From contig NC_133573.1 of NCBI RefSeq assembly GCF_048773025.1, positions 7,932,501 to 7,996,500 on the forward strand: a stretch of DNA of 64,000 nt, given 5' to 3'. Below, piece by piece: positions 25,876 to 37,863 of this stretch; position 1 is the first letter of the stretch, and each line of letters starts with the position of its first letter. A program made the position numbers and the translations under genes. Source of the DNA: Camelus bactrianus. Taxonomy: Eukaryota > Chordata > Mammalia > Artiodactyla > Camelidae. The notes beneath the pieces are model-generated. The model was not told the DNA's origin. It ran no database searches and worked only from the letters and a program-made list of their open reading frames with translations.

Positions 25876-27779
25876 GGGTGAGTTTACAGAAGCTAAAGAA
25901 GTGGACACTTTTGCAAAGGAGGGGAAAAAAACCCTCATGGCTTTCCTAATCCCAAAGTGCCCCTGTGATGTTATTATAACACTTAGGTAATCAACACAAC
26001 AGCAGAAAATATAGTTTCCTCAAATGACAACCAGCAATATATGGCACGTGGTTTATTAATCTGTGCTTCTGCCTCTTACTTTTAGCTGATTTGCCAGTTA
26101 GGAAGGAAAGAGAAGATTAATTTGGTTCATTCAGACTTCCTCCCCCCCCCCCCCTTTTTCTGCTTTAAGCACTTAGTATCCATGGAAATTGCGAAATGGC
26201 CCATTTGTGCTTAAAATCCTCTGTAGGAAATGTAATTGAGTAAATGCAATATCCCTCAGAGGAAATGCACACATTCTCATTTCTGTTCTGTAATATCTGA
26301 TTACGATCTGTTTGCCATCCCTGGAGACTAGTTTTGTTCCTGCCGCTGTTGCTTTTTGTAATCCAGCGACAGAACCCAGAGAAGAACTGCTCAAGCACAA
26401 ACACCTGCCAGGTGACACTACTAAGCGATGAGAAAACGGATCACTGACAAAAGTCAAAGGAAGATTTTGATACAGAAAACCAAGGCCAGTGACCTCCATA
26501 AATGCTTCAGGACCCCGACTCTGAAAGCTAATAGGTTCTGGTGCATTTTGATCAGTGCAAATCCATCCTGGAGCGTACTGGAGGGAGTGACTTAAGACCT
26601 CAAACAGCAGAGGAATATGGGGTGCTCCATCCATGAACCAAGCAAGTGGTTTCCAAACTGGGGAACACGTGAACTTTGCCAAAGGGTCTGCTGTGGGTGT
26701 AGATGGTTCCTGGAAATCAGTTTCCAGATTCCAAATTCTTTCTGAAATATACATATCTGAAAACGTTCTGATACACAAAGCCTCATCCTGGTCTTCTCAC
26801 CCTACCTTTTTACAATCAGCCTCCTTCCACTTTACTAGACTCCAAGGTGTATTCCAGTCACCGAAATAGACAAATTGTCTCACCATAAAATCCCACTTCA
26901 TTTATTTATTTTTAACAAATAAATCACACCGGATGGTAACACTGAATTTCACCGCAAATAACGTATCCATCACTTCATTATTCGAAAAGGATAAAACTCT
27001 TGGCTTTTTATCACTTTAATAACGTTGCCAAGTTGAAGGGCAAAAGACAACTAGTCACCCAAAGAAAGCTTCTTTTCTCAGAATAAGTAATACCCTCCCT
27101 TAGCCATGTTCTCATTTGGTAGAGGCACATGATTTACTAGGCATCTGGAAGCCATTCTTTTAAGACGTCTTCACTGTTTCCTTTGGTGTTTTTGGGAGAC
27201 ATCACCCGGATATTATTAATCCTCAGTTTGTTTTTCCAAAATATCAAGTCTCACATTAAATCCTTTATTCTCCATGAGGATTTCTGGAGTAATCACCTCT
27301 TGGCTAGACTACACATTTTCTATATCAAATAACTTTCCCTGCATTCCAGTGTATTTTGCTCCGAGTTTCCACTTTTTAAAAATCCAGAAAGGAGACCAAG
27401 TGCTACTTGACATAAAATGGGGTTAAGCACTTTTTAACAGTATTCTGTCCTTTTACTTAGATAAAAGAGAGAGCTGAGAAGAAAAAAAGAAATGGTTTAC
27501 AGAGGGATTAAGAAAAGTTTCAGCAGAATGGCATAAAAATGAAGCAAATCAGAACACTTAACCATTAATTCTGGCTATTCATCCTAGACACCCTTTTTTA
27601 AATATGTGATTATAGTGCTTTTGTTAAAATTATTTGTATACAACCCTAGATATTCCTGCTAGAGGTCAGGGAATAGGATAAGGTGATGGGAATGAAGACC
27701 AAAATTAGAACACAGCTGATGAATGATGAGTGACGTAATGAAGAGGGTGTTCCGGTGGGCTCGATTATTAGTTCCAGTG
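25876..27779. other. Intergenic, unique-looking DNA
   Basis: No known gene or repeat was recognised. A poly-C run lies at about 26,143-26,154. The minus strand has a 201-codon open frame at 26,173-26,778 of unknown status, treated as a finding. Confidence 0.45.
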
Positions 27780-28080
27780 GTTTCTTTGCTCGGCTGAAGT
27801 GGTGGCATGTATCTACACCCCTGCCACGATTTCATGGTGGGCAAAAAATAACTCCCTACCCTTTGACTTTGGACTTGGCCACGCGACTTTTTGGATCCAT
27901 GGGATGTCAGCTGACGTGATGCAGTCAGAGGCTTGGAACGTCCGCGGAAGTGATTCACCAGCACAAGGACATGCCGCAGGTGGCCACTGCCCTCAGGCCT
28001 GAGTTCCAGATTGAGGCCTGTGGCACAGACTCACCGCCTGAAGCCGAGTCACTTACTCAGCCCTCACCGAGGTGAGGCAA
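27780..28080 (+). repeat. Possible fossil repeat, unassigned
   Basis: 'gacttggccacgcgactt' followed by 'ggatgtcagctgacgtgatg' and 'cagaggcttggaacg' recalls an old mammalian interspersed repeat seen in several LTR-type families. The name and ends are uncertain. Confidence 0.35.
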
Positions 28081-30635
28081 ACTGCGAGAAACCACCACCA
28101 ACTTAAAACATGTGTGAGTGTGAGTCTGAATCCATGTACACCGCTGAGTTCCGGGGTGGGGGTGGGGGGCGGTGCATTATGCTGCGTGATCGCAGCACCA
28201 GGCACCTGTCACAGAAGCTTTCCCTCCTCTGATGGTCTGTCTTCATCAGGACTGGATCCCTTTATGTCTCTGTGATGATGAGCCAGGCCTGGATGACAGA
28301 GCACACTTTCCACAAAGTGGTTGGACCTGCTTGGTTCTTCTTAAGAAGTTGACTGGATCCTGGGCTGTTTGTTCATTTTCCTTAAAAATCAGAGTGATGG
28401 GCAAGACACTTACTTGTCTTTGATAATGCTCAACCTTTCCAAATGTCTAAATGACATGCTTAAATGGCTACGTTCTGGTTTTTCTTTTTAGACTGTGGTT
28501 GACTCCTTATTCTGGAAGAAGAGGGTACCACTCTGTTACCATGGCTCCTGCCCCCTGTTCCCTGCACACTTCCCCTAGTCCACACCTGGATGTTGGATTG
28601 GAAGAACTCTCGAATGTCAGCACCTGTAGATCTTTGCTTCCAGGCTGACCAGTCTCAGCTCTTCTGCCTGGAGATGGAAGTCAGCTTGCCAGTGTGAGGA
28701 AGGTGGCCAGAAGAAGGGGCGGGGGGACTGTCGGCAGTCAGGCAGCACACATTTACTTAGTTTCCACGACTGCAGTCCTGTGTTCTCAGGTGTTCCTAAT
28801 GCCCCAACTTACAAACCTTCCTGTTGGGGAAAAGGATACAGGGGTCCAGCTCCCTGCTGAAAAAGGCTTTCAAGCTGTCTTCCTGTTTTCAGTCCCCTCT
28901 GCACCTTCAGAGATGCCTCCAAGTTCTGAGTGTTTCCAGGGTCTATTTTTTTGCAAATGTTTTATTTTCATTGGCTTCAGCTTTCTCCTCTCGCCTAAGC
29001 TATTTCAACACTTCTGTTTTCGATTACTCACATTGTGTTGATACGTCTTCCCTCCCATTATCTTTCCTGTCATTTCAGCAGGTTTTGGGGATGTATACAA
29101 TACTCACATTTGACTGAAATTTAGTGACGTAGCACACAGGTTTAATTAATTCTCCAGACCAGTTTTATAGGTGTGGCTCAAACTGATAAAAGAATGTACC
29201 TTTCTGTTTTTTTTTTAAATTTTTCATTTAGACAGTACTGAAGCACAGAATATGCTTGCCTTAGTCCCCCCAAAATTCAGTTTGAGATTTCTGTCATTTT
29301 AATTTTCTCACTCAAATTTTCCAGTCAAAAGGACAATCAACTGCACTACATGTAAATACATGATAAAGATCAGAGAACACATTTATTCTCCATGAAACTG
29401 CTTCAAGCCAAAATGTTTAAGGCAATCCTACAGTTTTACCTCAGAATCAAAGTCATTTTGTTTGGTACATATAAAATAATTTTGTTTGAGATATATGAAA
29501 TGGCCTTTGATAGGTGATATATGGCCTAATTTTAGTTAATTTGCATATATAATTTAAATTTGCTCACATGGTCTATGTCTATTGTTTCTTACACAGTCCT
29601 AATCATTTACTATAAGAACACAGGCTTATTGTAACACATCAAAATATAAGGTGCATAAACAAAAACATTAATAATTTTTCCACATCCATTCACTTTCTAA
29701 GGCAATGTATATTACTGATTTGCTGTGTAACCATCCACAATTTGTACATATACCTAAGAAATAATGTCTTAACATTGTTTCACTAATTCAAGATATCAGG
29801 ATTCAAGATACAGTAGACAATTTAATCCAGGGTGAGGCACTAGGCTGAGATGAGAAGTAGTAAAGGATCTAACTGGAAAGTCAATTTCCTGACTCACCCA
29901 TATGGAAGTTATAGAAGAGAAGTGAGTAGATTTCCAGGGAAGAGCTTTCTGGAGAGAGCTGTGCTAGCCTTCTCTTTTCTACTCGCCTGACCTCCAACCT
30001 CAATTCAGAAGGAAGGAAGAAGAGAGGTGGACTTAAACGAGACTACTTAGAGAGCTTAGTGTGTGTCCTCTGCCCAGTGCGGTTGTGAGTGGGGAAGGAG
30101 ACAGTGGATGAGCCTGGGGGATGCAAGAAGGCAGAGTGCAGTGGCTCCGGCCGCAAAGTGGAGGGAAGCATCTATCGTGATGGGACTGACCTGCACTTCT
30201 GAGCTTGATGGGCAGATAATGTGAGTGCTTCCCGTGTGCCAGATTTTGGCTGTAGGGGAAAAATACACTGGTGGGGTTGGAGGAGGTGAAATGGCAGCTG
30301 TAAGACCTCAGCAGAGAGTAAATGTATGAACTGCGAGATTCTCAAGAATATAGCCAGAAGCAAGATGCTTGTTTTGGGGATGGAGCAAAACACAGCTGGA
30401 AGGGCACCAACACTGCAAGATTTTTGAAATTCCAAGAAAAACACAAGTGAAAGAGCCAGTTTCGGCTTTAAGGCAGAGACTGCAAAGCTAGCTTACGACA
30501 GGCAGACAATTCAGAAGATTCCTTGTCTTTTCCTTCTTCTCCATTCACTGTCCTTTCTCACCTGAAGCCTAGAGTGAGACTACAGGTAGGAAATAGTGAA
30601 GATAAGATACAAAGAAGAAGCTGACTGTGCTCGTT
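28081..30635. other. Intergenic DNA, nothing firmly recognised
   Basis: Mixed composition with a GC-richer left part (28,081-29,000). No gene is supported. A segment near 29,780-30,050 has the look of a decayed ancient repeat. Confidence 0.45.
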
Positions 30636-33495
30636 CTACAAGGCCAGCATCATCCTGATACCAAAACCAGACAATGATATCACAAACAGAGAAAATTATA
30701 GGCCAATAACACTGATGAATATAGATGCAAAAATCCTCAACAAAGTATTAGCAAACCAAACTCAGCAATACATTAAAAGGATCACACACCATGATCAAGT
30801 GGGATTTATACCAGGGATGCAAGGATGGTTCAACATCTGTGACTCAACCAATGTGATACACATTAACAATCTGAAGAATAAAATCACATGACCATCACAA
30901 CAGATGCAGAAAAAACTTCTGATAAAATTCAACATCCATTTATCATGAAAACTCTCAAGAAAGTGAGTATAGAGGGAACATACCTCAGCATAATAAAGAC
31001 CATGTACGACAAGCCCATTGCTACCACCACACTCAGTGGTGAAAAGCTGATTGGGAATAAGACAAGGATGCCTACTCTCACCACGTTTATTCAACATAGT
31101 AAGTGGAAGTCCCGGCCACAGTAATTAGACAAAAAGAAATGAAAGGAATCCAAATCAGAAAGGAAGAAGTAAAACTGTCACTATCTACAAACGCATAGAA
31201 AATCCTGAAGACACCACCAGAAAGCTACAAGGACTCACCAGTGGATTCAGTAAAATTGCAGGATATAAAATTAATATACAGAAATCAGTTGCATTTATAC
31301 ACTAATGACAAACCATCAGAAACAGAACTTACAAAAAGAATCCCATTTACCATTGCATCAAAAAGAATCTGAGAATAAGCCTACCTAAGGAGGTAAGAAG
31401 TTGTACTCAGAAAACTATAAAACATTGCTGAAAGAAGCTGAAGGTGACACAAACAGATGGAAAGATATGCTGTGTTCACAGATTGGAAGAATTAATATGG
31501 TTTAAGTGACCATACTATCCAAGGCAACTTACAGATTCAATGCAACCCCTATCAAAATATCAATGGCATTTTTCACAGAATTAGAACAAATATCTCTAAA
31601 ATTTGTATGGAAACACAAAAGACCTAGAATAGCCAAAACAATCTTGAGAAAGAAGAACAAAGCTGGAGGTACCACGCTCCTTGATTTCAAATTATACTAC
31701 AAAGAAAGCTACAGTAATCAAAACAGTACGGTACCAGCACAAAAACAGACAAACAGATCAATGGAACAAAAAGAAACAGACTCACAGACATAGAAAACAA
31801 ATTTATGGTTACCAGTGGTGGGAAGGGGATGGGAAGGGATAAATTAGGAGTTTGATATTTGCAGATACTAACCAATATATATAAAACAGATAAACAAATT
31901 CATACTGTATAGCATAGGGAACTATATTCATATCTTATAAGTAACTTATGGTGAAAAAGAATATGAAAAAGAATATACATATGTTCATCTATGACTGAAA
32001 CATTATGCTGTACACCAGAAATTGACATAACATTGTAAACTGACTATATATGTATACACACACACACATACACATACACACACACAGATAAATGGAATAA
32101 AATAGAGAGCCCAGAAATGAACCCACATCTATATAAGCAATTAATCTACAACAAAAGAAGCAAAAATATACAATGGGGGAAAAGACAGCTTTTTAAATAA
32201 ATGGTGTTGGGAACACAGGCCAGCTACATGCAAAAGAATCAAACTGGACTACTCTCTAACATCATGCACAAAAATAAATTCAAAATGGATTAAAGACTTA
32301 AACATAAGACCTGAAACCATAAAACTTCTAGAAGAAAACACAGGCAGTATGCACTCTGACACTGGTCTTTGCAAAATTGTTTGGATCTGTCTCCTCAAGC
32401 AAGGGACACAAAAGTAAAATTAAACAAATGGGACTACATCAAACTAAAAAGCTTTTGCCACCAAAGGAAATTATCAACAAAATGAAAAGGCAGCTTACTG
32501 AATGGGAGAAGATATTTGCAAATGATATATCTAATAAGAAGTTAATATCCAAAATGCGCAAAGAACTCATACAACTCAACACGAAATAAACAACCTAATG
32601 AAAAAATGGGTAGTGGGTCTAAAGAGACATTTTTACAAAGAAGATATACAGATGGCCAACAGGCACATAAAAGATGCTCAACGTCACTAATTACGTGGGA
32701 AATGCAAATCAAAACCACAGTAAGATAATCATCTCACACCTGTCAGAATATCTATTATCAAAAAGACAATAAGTGTCGGTGAGGCTGTGGAGGAAAGGGA
32801 ATCCTTGTGCACTGTTGGTGGGAATGTAAATCGGTGCCTCTACTATGGAAAACAGTACGGAGTTTCCTTAAAAAATTGAAAACAGAATTCCACTCCTGGG
32901 TATTTAACTGAAGAAAATGAAAACACTAGTATACATGCCTATGTTCACTGCACCATTATTTACAATAGCCAAGATATGGAAGCAACCTGAACACCCACCA
33001 ATAGATGAATGGATAAAGAAGATGTGGTGTATATACATACAAAAGAATATCACTCGGTCATTTAAAAAAATGAAATCCTGCCAAGTGTGACAACATGGAT
33101 GGACCTAGAGGGTACTATGCTAAGTGAGACAAATCAGACAGAGAAAGATAAATACTGTATGATCTCACTTATCTGCGTAATCTAAAAAAAAAAAAATTGA
33201 ACAAAAGAGAAAGAGAGCTATAGATGAAGAGAACAAACAGGTGGTAGCCAGAGGGGAAGAGAGAGGAGAGGGAAGATGTAGGTGAGGAAGATTCAGAGGT
33301 ACAAAAATCCACATTTGGAATAAGTGAGTCATGGGTATAAAATGTACAGTGCGGGGAATATAGTCAATAACTGTGTGATATCTTTGTATGATGACGTATC
33401 ATAACTAGACTTATCCTGGTGATCATTTTGAAATGTACAGAAATTTCGAACCACTATGTTGTGTACCAGGAACTAACACAGTGTTTTAGGTCAAT
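30636..33495 (+). mobile_element. Old LINE-1 ORF2 to 3' end, interrupted by a nested L1
   Basis: A sense-strand L1 starts in reverse transcriptase ('gccagcatcatcctgatacc'), passes the RT core ('gggaataagacaaggatgcc', about 31,050) and the C-terminal region, and ends in an old 3' UTR around 33,490. A younger L1 tail at 31,767-32,084 splits it. Many stops and frameshifts disable ORF2. Confidence 0.85.
31767..32084 (+). mobile_element. Nested L1 3' end inserted in an older L1
   Basis: An L1 3' UTR ('aaacagactcacagacatag' onward) is flanked by near-identical 13-bp repeats, cagatcaatggaa (31,754-31,766) and cagataaatggaa (32,085-32,097), one base apart. Its tail has become a (CA)-rich microsatellite (32,053-32,084). 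The host L1 resumes immediately after the right repeat. Confidence 0.8.
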
Positions 33496-33499
33496 TATA

Positions 33500-33890
33500 C
33501 ATCAAAAACAAACAGACTCATAGAAAAAGAGATCAGATTGGTTGGTTACCCGAAGTGGGGTGGGGGCGGGGAGGGAGAATTGGATGTAGGTGGTCAAAGG
33601 TACAAACTTCCAGTTATAAGGTATGTAAGTACTTATGTGACAAATATAATTAACACTGCCGTACGTTATACACAATAGTTGTGAAGAGAGTAAACCCAAA
33701 GTGTTCTCATTGAGGGAAAAATTTTTTTTTCTATTTTTAACATTTTGTACCTATATGAGATGACACATGTTCACTAAACTTATTGTGATAATCATTCCAT
33801 GGTGTACGTAAGTCAAATCACTATGCTGTACGACACCTTGAACTTACACAGTGCTTAGGTCAACTATATGTCAATAAAACGGGAAAAAAA
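33500..33890 (+). mobile_element. Further L1-type 3' UTR module
   Basis: It begins 'aaacagactcatagaaaaag', follows the same 3' UTR layout with a G-rich stretch (33,556-33,576), and ends 'gtcaactatatgtcaataaa' plus A-rich sequence. It sits directly behind the 3' end of the preceding L1. Confidence 0.6.
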
Positions 33891-33974
33891 GACTAATTTA
33901 GTGTGTAAGGGAGATTATCAACTAAATAAAAATTTGGATGTGGGGGGTAAAAAAGAAGCTGAGCGTGCATTCTA

Positions 33975-35200
33975 AATGTCCCACGGCTCGGACTCTGGCT
34001 GGTGGGGATGCTGGTCTGGTGGGATGACCCACACCTCCATTTCTGGGGCGTTTGAGCACTTAGTTGCCTCGTTCTGGTCAGGCTGTGCTTGCTGTGATTT
34101 TCAATTTATCATTACTGCAAGGCACAGGGGTACCAAGACCTGCCCAGGTGAATCACCTGGGCCCCTCGGTTGCAAACATCCTCCCTCCTGGTGGCAGCAT
34201 CCTGGCTCTCACAGTAATCCTGGTCAGTTCAGTGACCCAGCTAGCATTACTCCCTCTTTTTTGCTGTAGCTCTGCTGGTTCATGCAGACCCCAGAGTAGC
34301 CAGGTGGCAGCCATAGCTTCAAGTTCAACAGAACCCATTACTGCACTCCCTGATGGAAGCAACTCCCCTGTGGGAACTAGGGCTTCCAACCCGGCAGAGC
34401 CCAAATTCGTGGGAAATGGAAGCCCAAATTCCACAAGCAGTGGGTCACTGAAGAGTTATGGTGAGAAGGTTTAGTCCTTGCTTTGCACACCCAGGAATCC
34501 CAGTTTCTAGGGAGAAATGCACTTCCTGTAAGTGTTAATTCAGTGTGCATGCCACATCTTGGTGGGTGGGCACCCAACCCTGCAAGGTGTCGTGCCATGC
34601 TGGGACCTCAACAGGCCATTCCACTGTCCTAACAGGATGGTTGCCTCTGGGTGACGTGGTTTCTGGTAAGGTCAGTGGCTCTTATAGCCATAAGCCTATT
34701 GCTGTGTCTCTGTTTGCTCTGAGTCTCTTGTTCTGTGGCAATGCTGTGTGGGGTACGACATTGATGAATCAGGCATTTGAGTGGTGGCGCCGGCGGAATC
34801 ACTGTGGGAAGGGAAGGCAACCCCTTATTTAGAATACGTATTAGTCCTAGTAAGGAGGAATCTCTTTGCCACCTCCAAGAGAGAAGATACCTGATGAACC
34901 TGCCCTGCTACCAGGGCCTGGTTAGCCTCCCCAGTGGTGGTGCCATATTAAAGGTTTGTTGCCACTCAGCAGAGGCAATAGGTATGATCAGTGTTGGCAA
35001 AGAGGGGACGTGTCTTGTTGGGGCCACACATAGACCGCCCCTGCTACCACCTTCTGCATCTTTTCTTACAGCTGGTCATCCAGAATAAAAGCTTTCAGTG
35101 AAAGGGCACTTAGAATTTCCAATGTGGCTTGTTTCCACTTTCGACTGTGGTCCTAGCAGCAACGAAGCAATGGAAGGCACACTGCCTGCCAGCTTGGAGA
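33975..35200 (+). mobile_element. Possible interior fragment of an old endogenous retrovirus (ERVL/ERV3-like)
   Basis: Base composition and phrasing ('gacattgatgaatcaggca', 'actgtgggaagggaaggca', 'tcactgaagagttatggtg') recall internal regions of old mammalian class III retroviruses. It is strongly decayed and broken, with no LTR identified beside it. The family is a weak guess. No host gene was recognised in this stretch. Confidence 0.3.
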
Positions 35201-35610
35201 TAATACGCTGTGGGAATGGGTGCCACCCCCACCCCAGGTTTCAGTGTGTACCCTCAATCAACAGCTATCATATGGAACCCTGACCCTTAAAGGTCAACAA
35301 CATGGATTTCACTCCTAACTTTCATACTCTAAAAAAGAGAAGGAAAGATCCCCAAAGGCCAATTTTCTCTCTCATTTCTCAACGTTTCTGCAGAAAGGCT
35401 GTGTTTTTGAGCGGGGTATAACCCTAAAAAACGTGCGACTCCAATATTTGGTGAGAAGCCCTGCGCTCTTCCTGAGAAATCAGTGCAGATGTAAGGTGCA
35501 CAGACCACCGCAGGGAACGCGACAGGACACCTGTCCGGAAGCCGGCGGAGAAACACAAAGCGCTGTTTGCAACCATACCATGCTCTGTTTGCTTTCTGTT
35601 ACCTTACAAA

Positions 35611-35653
35611 GTTGCCGCTGAAACGCCTAACTGCGCGGGAACCATGGTAAACA
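35611..35653. promoter_or_regulatory. RFX X-box-like plus forkhead-like motif pair, distal
   Basis: gttgccgctgaaac (35,611-35,624) matches 10 of 14 positions of the palindromic X-box GTTGCCATGGCAAC. GTAAACA (35,647-35,653) is the complement of the forkhead core TGTTTAC. RFX factors and FOXJ1 jointly drive motile-cilia genes. Binding here is inferred from motif text only. Confidence 0.45.
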
Positions 35654-35741
35654 TCTCCCGCCTGCTGGAGCGGGTCGGGACGCGCCCTCCAGGAAGGAGG
35701 ACAGACAAGCCGGTTTCCAGGGAGGGGACGCGCGGTCGGGA

Positions 35742-35855
35742 CGGGCGGGAGCACCGGGCGGCGGGCACCCGGGACCGGCAGCGGGCGGCGGGCGACAGGG
35801 ACCGGCGGGAGCGCGGGGCGGCGGGCACCCGGGACGGGCGGGAGCGCGGGGCGGC
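35742..35855. repeat. Short GC-rich imperfect tandem repeat in the promoter
   Basis: Copies of a unit of the form cgggagcRcgggcggcgg followed by gcacccgggac recur near 35,745, 35,807 and 35,839, the last partial. It is a compact minisatellite that could vary in length between individuals. Confidence 0.65.
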
Positions 35856-35941
35856 GCAGGCGCACGCGGCTGCGGCAGGGCCGGACTCCGAACGCGTCCA
35901 TCGCGGGGCGGGACGCTGTGCGCAGCCGCCCGGGCGCCGGC

Positions 35942-35964
35942 TGTTTACCTGGCGTCCTAGCAAC
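35942..35964 (+). promoter_or_regulatory. Forkhead plus RFX-like motif pair, proximal
   Basis: TGTTTAC (35,942-35,948), the canonical forkhead core, is followed three bases later by gcgtcctagcaac (35,952-35,964). That 13-mer matches 10 of 13 positions of an X-box of the form GTTGCCTAGCAAC, with an intact right half cctagcaac. The pair lies about 60-85 bp upstream of the exon 1 donor. Regulation by FOXJ1/RFX is the expected mode for an outer-arm docking gene. Confidence 0.5.
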
Positions 35965-35965
35965 C

Positions 35966-36025
35966 GGCGGGCCTGCGCGGGGCGGGGTGCGGGGCGCTGG
36001 GCACCCGGCGCTTTGGGCGCTGCAG
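35966..36025 (+). other. ODAD2: ODAD2 exon 1 (5' UTR), 5' end not determined
   Basis: The 3' end is fixed by a consensus donor, gcag|gtgagt, at 36,025/36,026. The start is a guess within the CpG island. No in-frame coding link to the ATG exon is needed, because the next exon carries its own start codon and 20 bases of 5' leader. Confidence 0.55.
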
Positions 36026-37710
36026 GTGAGTACGGCCCGCAGGCGCTGGGCGGCAGCCGAGGGGCTCGCACCTCCCCGGGGACCCGACCCTGCTGCCCGA
36101 GCTCGGCTCGCACTGGAGTCTTTGCAGCCATCCTCGTGGATCGAGAAATGGGGGGGGGGGGCGCTCTTCGGCCCCGCTTCTGTCCCACTCCCGGCTTCCC
36201 TTTCTGCCCTGCCCCCCGAGATCCCCCCTCCCCCCTGGGTCTCCCATCCCCATCCAGGCCCTGCTTCCCCGCGGACACCTTGCTCCAGTCCGGGCCTGGG
36301 GACCTCCTGTTGCTTCCCCTCCGCGCCCCGTCCCCACCCTGCTGGGACCACAGCCACATCTTCCTTCTCTGTTTTACTTCTCCGGCCTCCTCACTGCCTC
36401 TCGTTCCCTCTTCCTTCTCCTCCGCTCTTGTAGCTTTGCCTCCATTTCCCTATACCGTCTTCGCCGTCTGCCCCTTCTCCGTCATCCCTGGAAATGTATC
36501 CTTGAGCTCTAATGCTGGACTGTCGTGTAACGGCCCGGTTGGTGCCATCATCGCGTGTCTCCGCACACGGTTTGAGTTTGCTTTGATTCAAGGCTCGGTT
36601 CGTGTCAGTTCTGAAACTTTAATTTTTCTGTAGGGTCTCACTGACTAGCTTCTTCATCCTCCGGATGCCAGGGTATGCATGTTCTCCCAGTCCACGTTAC
36701 CAGCCACATGTGTAGGTCCCACAGTGGATGCTTGTGTTTCTGGAGCCTCATAAAAGAGTTTGGTTTTGCTTCTGCTCAAGTGTTACAGCAATTATTCACG
36801 AATGAGTTTCATTTTATTAATGATACTGGAGGCTAGCAACGGATCCTTAAAAAAGAAAAATAAATTCTATTACATCTATTTGGATGAGTAGAGAAAATGA
36901 GTGTAAAATGATTCTCAATTTATGAAAACAAATACATGCACAAAACTTTTTTCCTTGTAATTGTTAAATTTCAAAAGTTTAATTCAAAGATATGTACTCT
37001 GTATTAACATGTGTTCAATGTAACCATGGTTCTCAGGCCTTAAGGACTCGTGGGTTGACAGTGGGTGGAAACTTCAGAGCAGCCTGTCTTGATAAAAAGT
37101 GTTAGTTTTTGTATTTTCACCAGAGTTGTACGCCTTTGGAACACCACTGGAATTAGTGGAATAAATGCTCTAGCTTTGGGTCTCTTGGTAAATTAAGAAG
37201 CCATTAGAAATTCCTCATACTTAGATAAAAAAACCCAAGATTATTTTTTCTTTTGAAAGCTCAGTTAGGCCTGTAACGCCTTTTTTTTTTTTTTTGCCCT
37301 TATATACATATCTTCTTTGCTTCTTTGAGATTTTGTTCTACGTTTTTCTTCCCTAATAATATTGTACTTGCCTTCTGGATCCTCATGGACCTTCTGCCAA
37401 CCAGTCTTCTTAAATCAAGCCTGTCCATTGCCGCAGCTCCTGGTTTATTAGACTCAGAAAAGCAATTTTACTAGAGTCAGGTATGTTACACATAGTCGTT
37501 AAAAAATTTATCATGATGAGAAGAACTTTCTGCGTTTCATAGCTCCTTTTTAAGTGTCTTTCAGGAAGTTACTATATGGTATGTTGACTGCCACAGTCTT
37601 ATGTAATTTCACAGTTTTCTTTAAAGAGGTGCATGAAGGAAACGATGCACACAATACAGCTTTATAAACCAAAACAAGTTTGCACTTAGGATTAAAAACA
37701 AACACGACCA

Positions 37711-37863
37711 GGGGAGGGTACAGCGCAGTGGCAGAATGTGTGCTTAGCATGTGTGAGGCACTGGATTCAATCCCCAGTGACTTCATTAAAAATAAACGAA
37801 TAAATAAATAAGCCTAATTACCTCCACTCCCCCGAAAAAATTACGAAGTAAAATAAATAAATA
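37711..37863 (+). mobile_element. tRNA-Ala-derived camelid SINE (Vic-1-like)
   Basis: The head reads 'ggggagggtacagcgcagtg' with 'gcttagcatg' and the B box region 'gattcaatcccc', followed by an A-rich tail with (aaat)n and a second pyrimidine-rich module ending near 37,860. It lies on the + strand in ODAD2 intron 1. Confidence 0.88.

Larger units (their letters stand above)
35440..36560 (+). promoter_or_regulatory. ODAD2: CpG-island promoter of ODAD2
   Basis: A sharp rise in G+C and CpG density (densest at 35,640-36,130) sits upstream of the first coding exon. It contains a strong splice donor at 36,026 (gcag|gtgagt), so a transcription start on the + strand is expected inside it. No convincing TATA box lies near the probable start, as is common for CpG-island promoters. 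Two FOX/RFX-like motif pairs lie inside. In human, ODAD2 also starts with a non-coding exon far upstream of the ATG exon, to the best of my memory. Confidence 0.8.

Noticed and set aside
1-35400. 3' end of the neighbouring gene MPP7
   Set aside because: Human gene order would put it upstream of ODAD2, but no MPP7 exon text was recognised; it probably lies beyond the left edge.
35599-36359. Overlapping minus-strand frames of 251-252 codons in the CpG island
   Set aside because: Same composition effect; no recognisable protein, and no splice structure supporting a divergent gene.
35644-36633. 329-codon + strand open frame across the CpG island
   Set aside because: Low-complexity Arg/Gly/Pro/Ala text caused by high G+C and few stops; it crosses the exon 1 donor and mirrors similar frames on the other strand.
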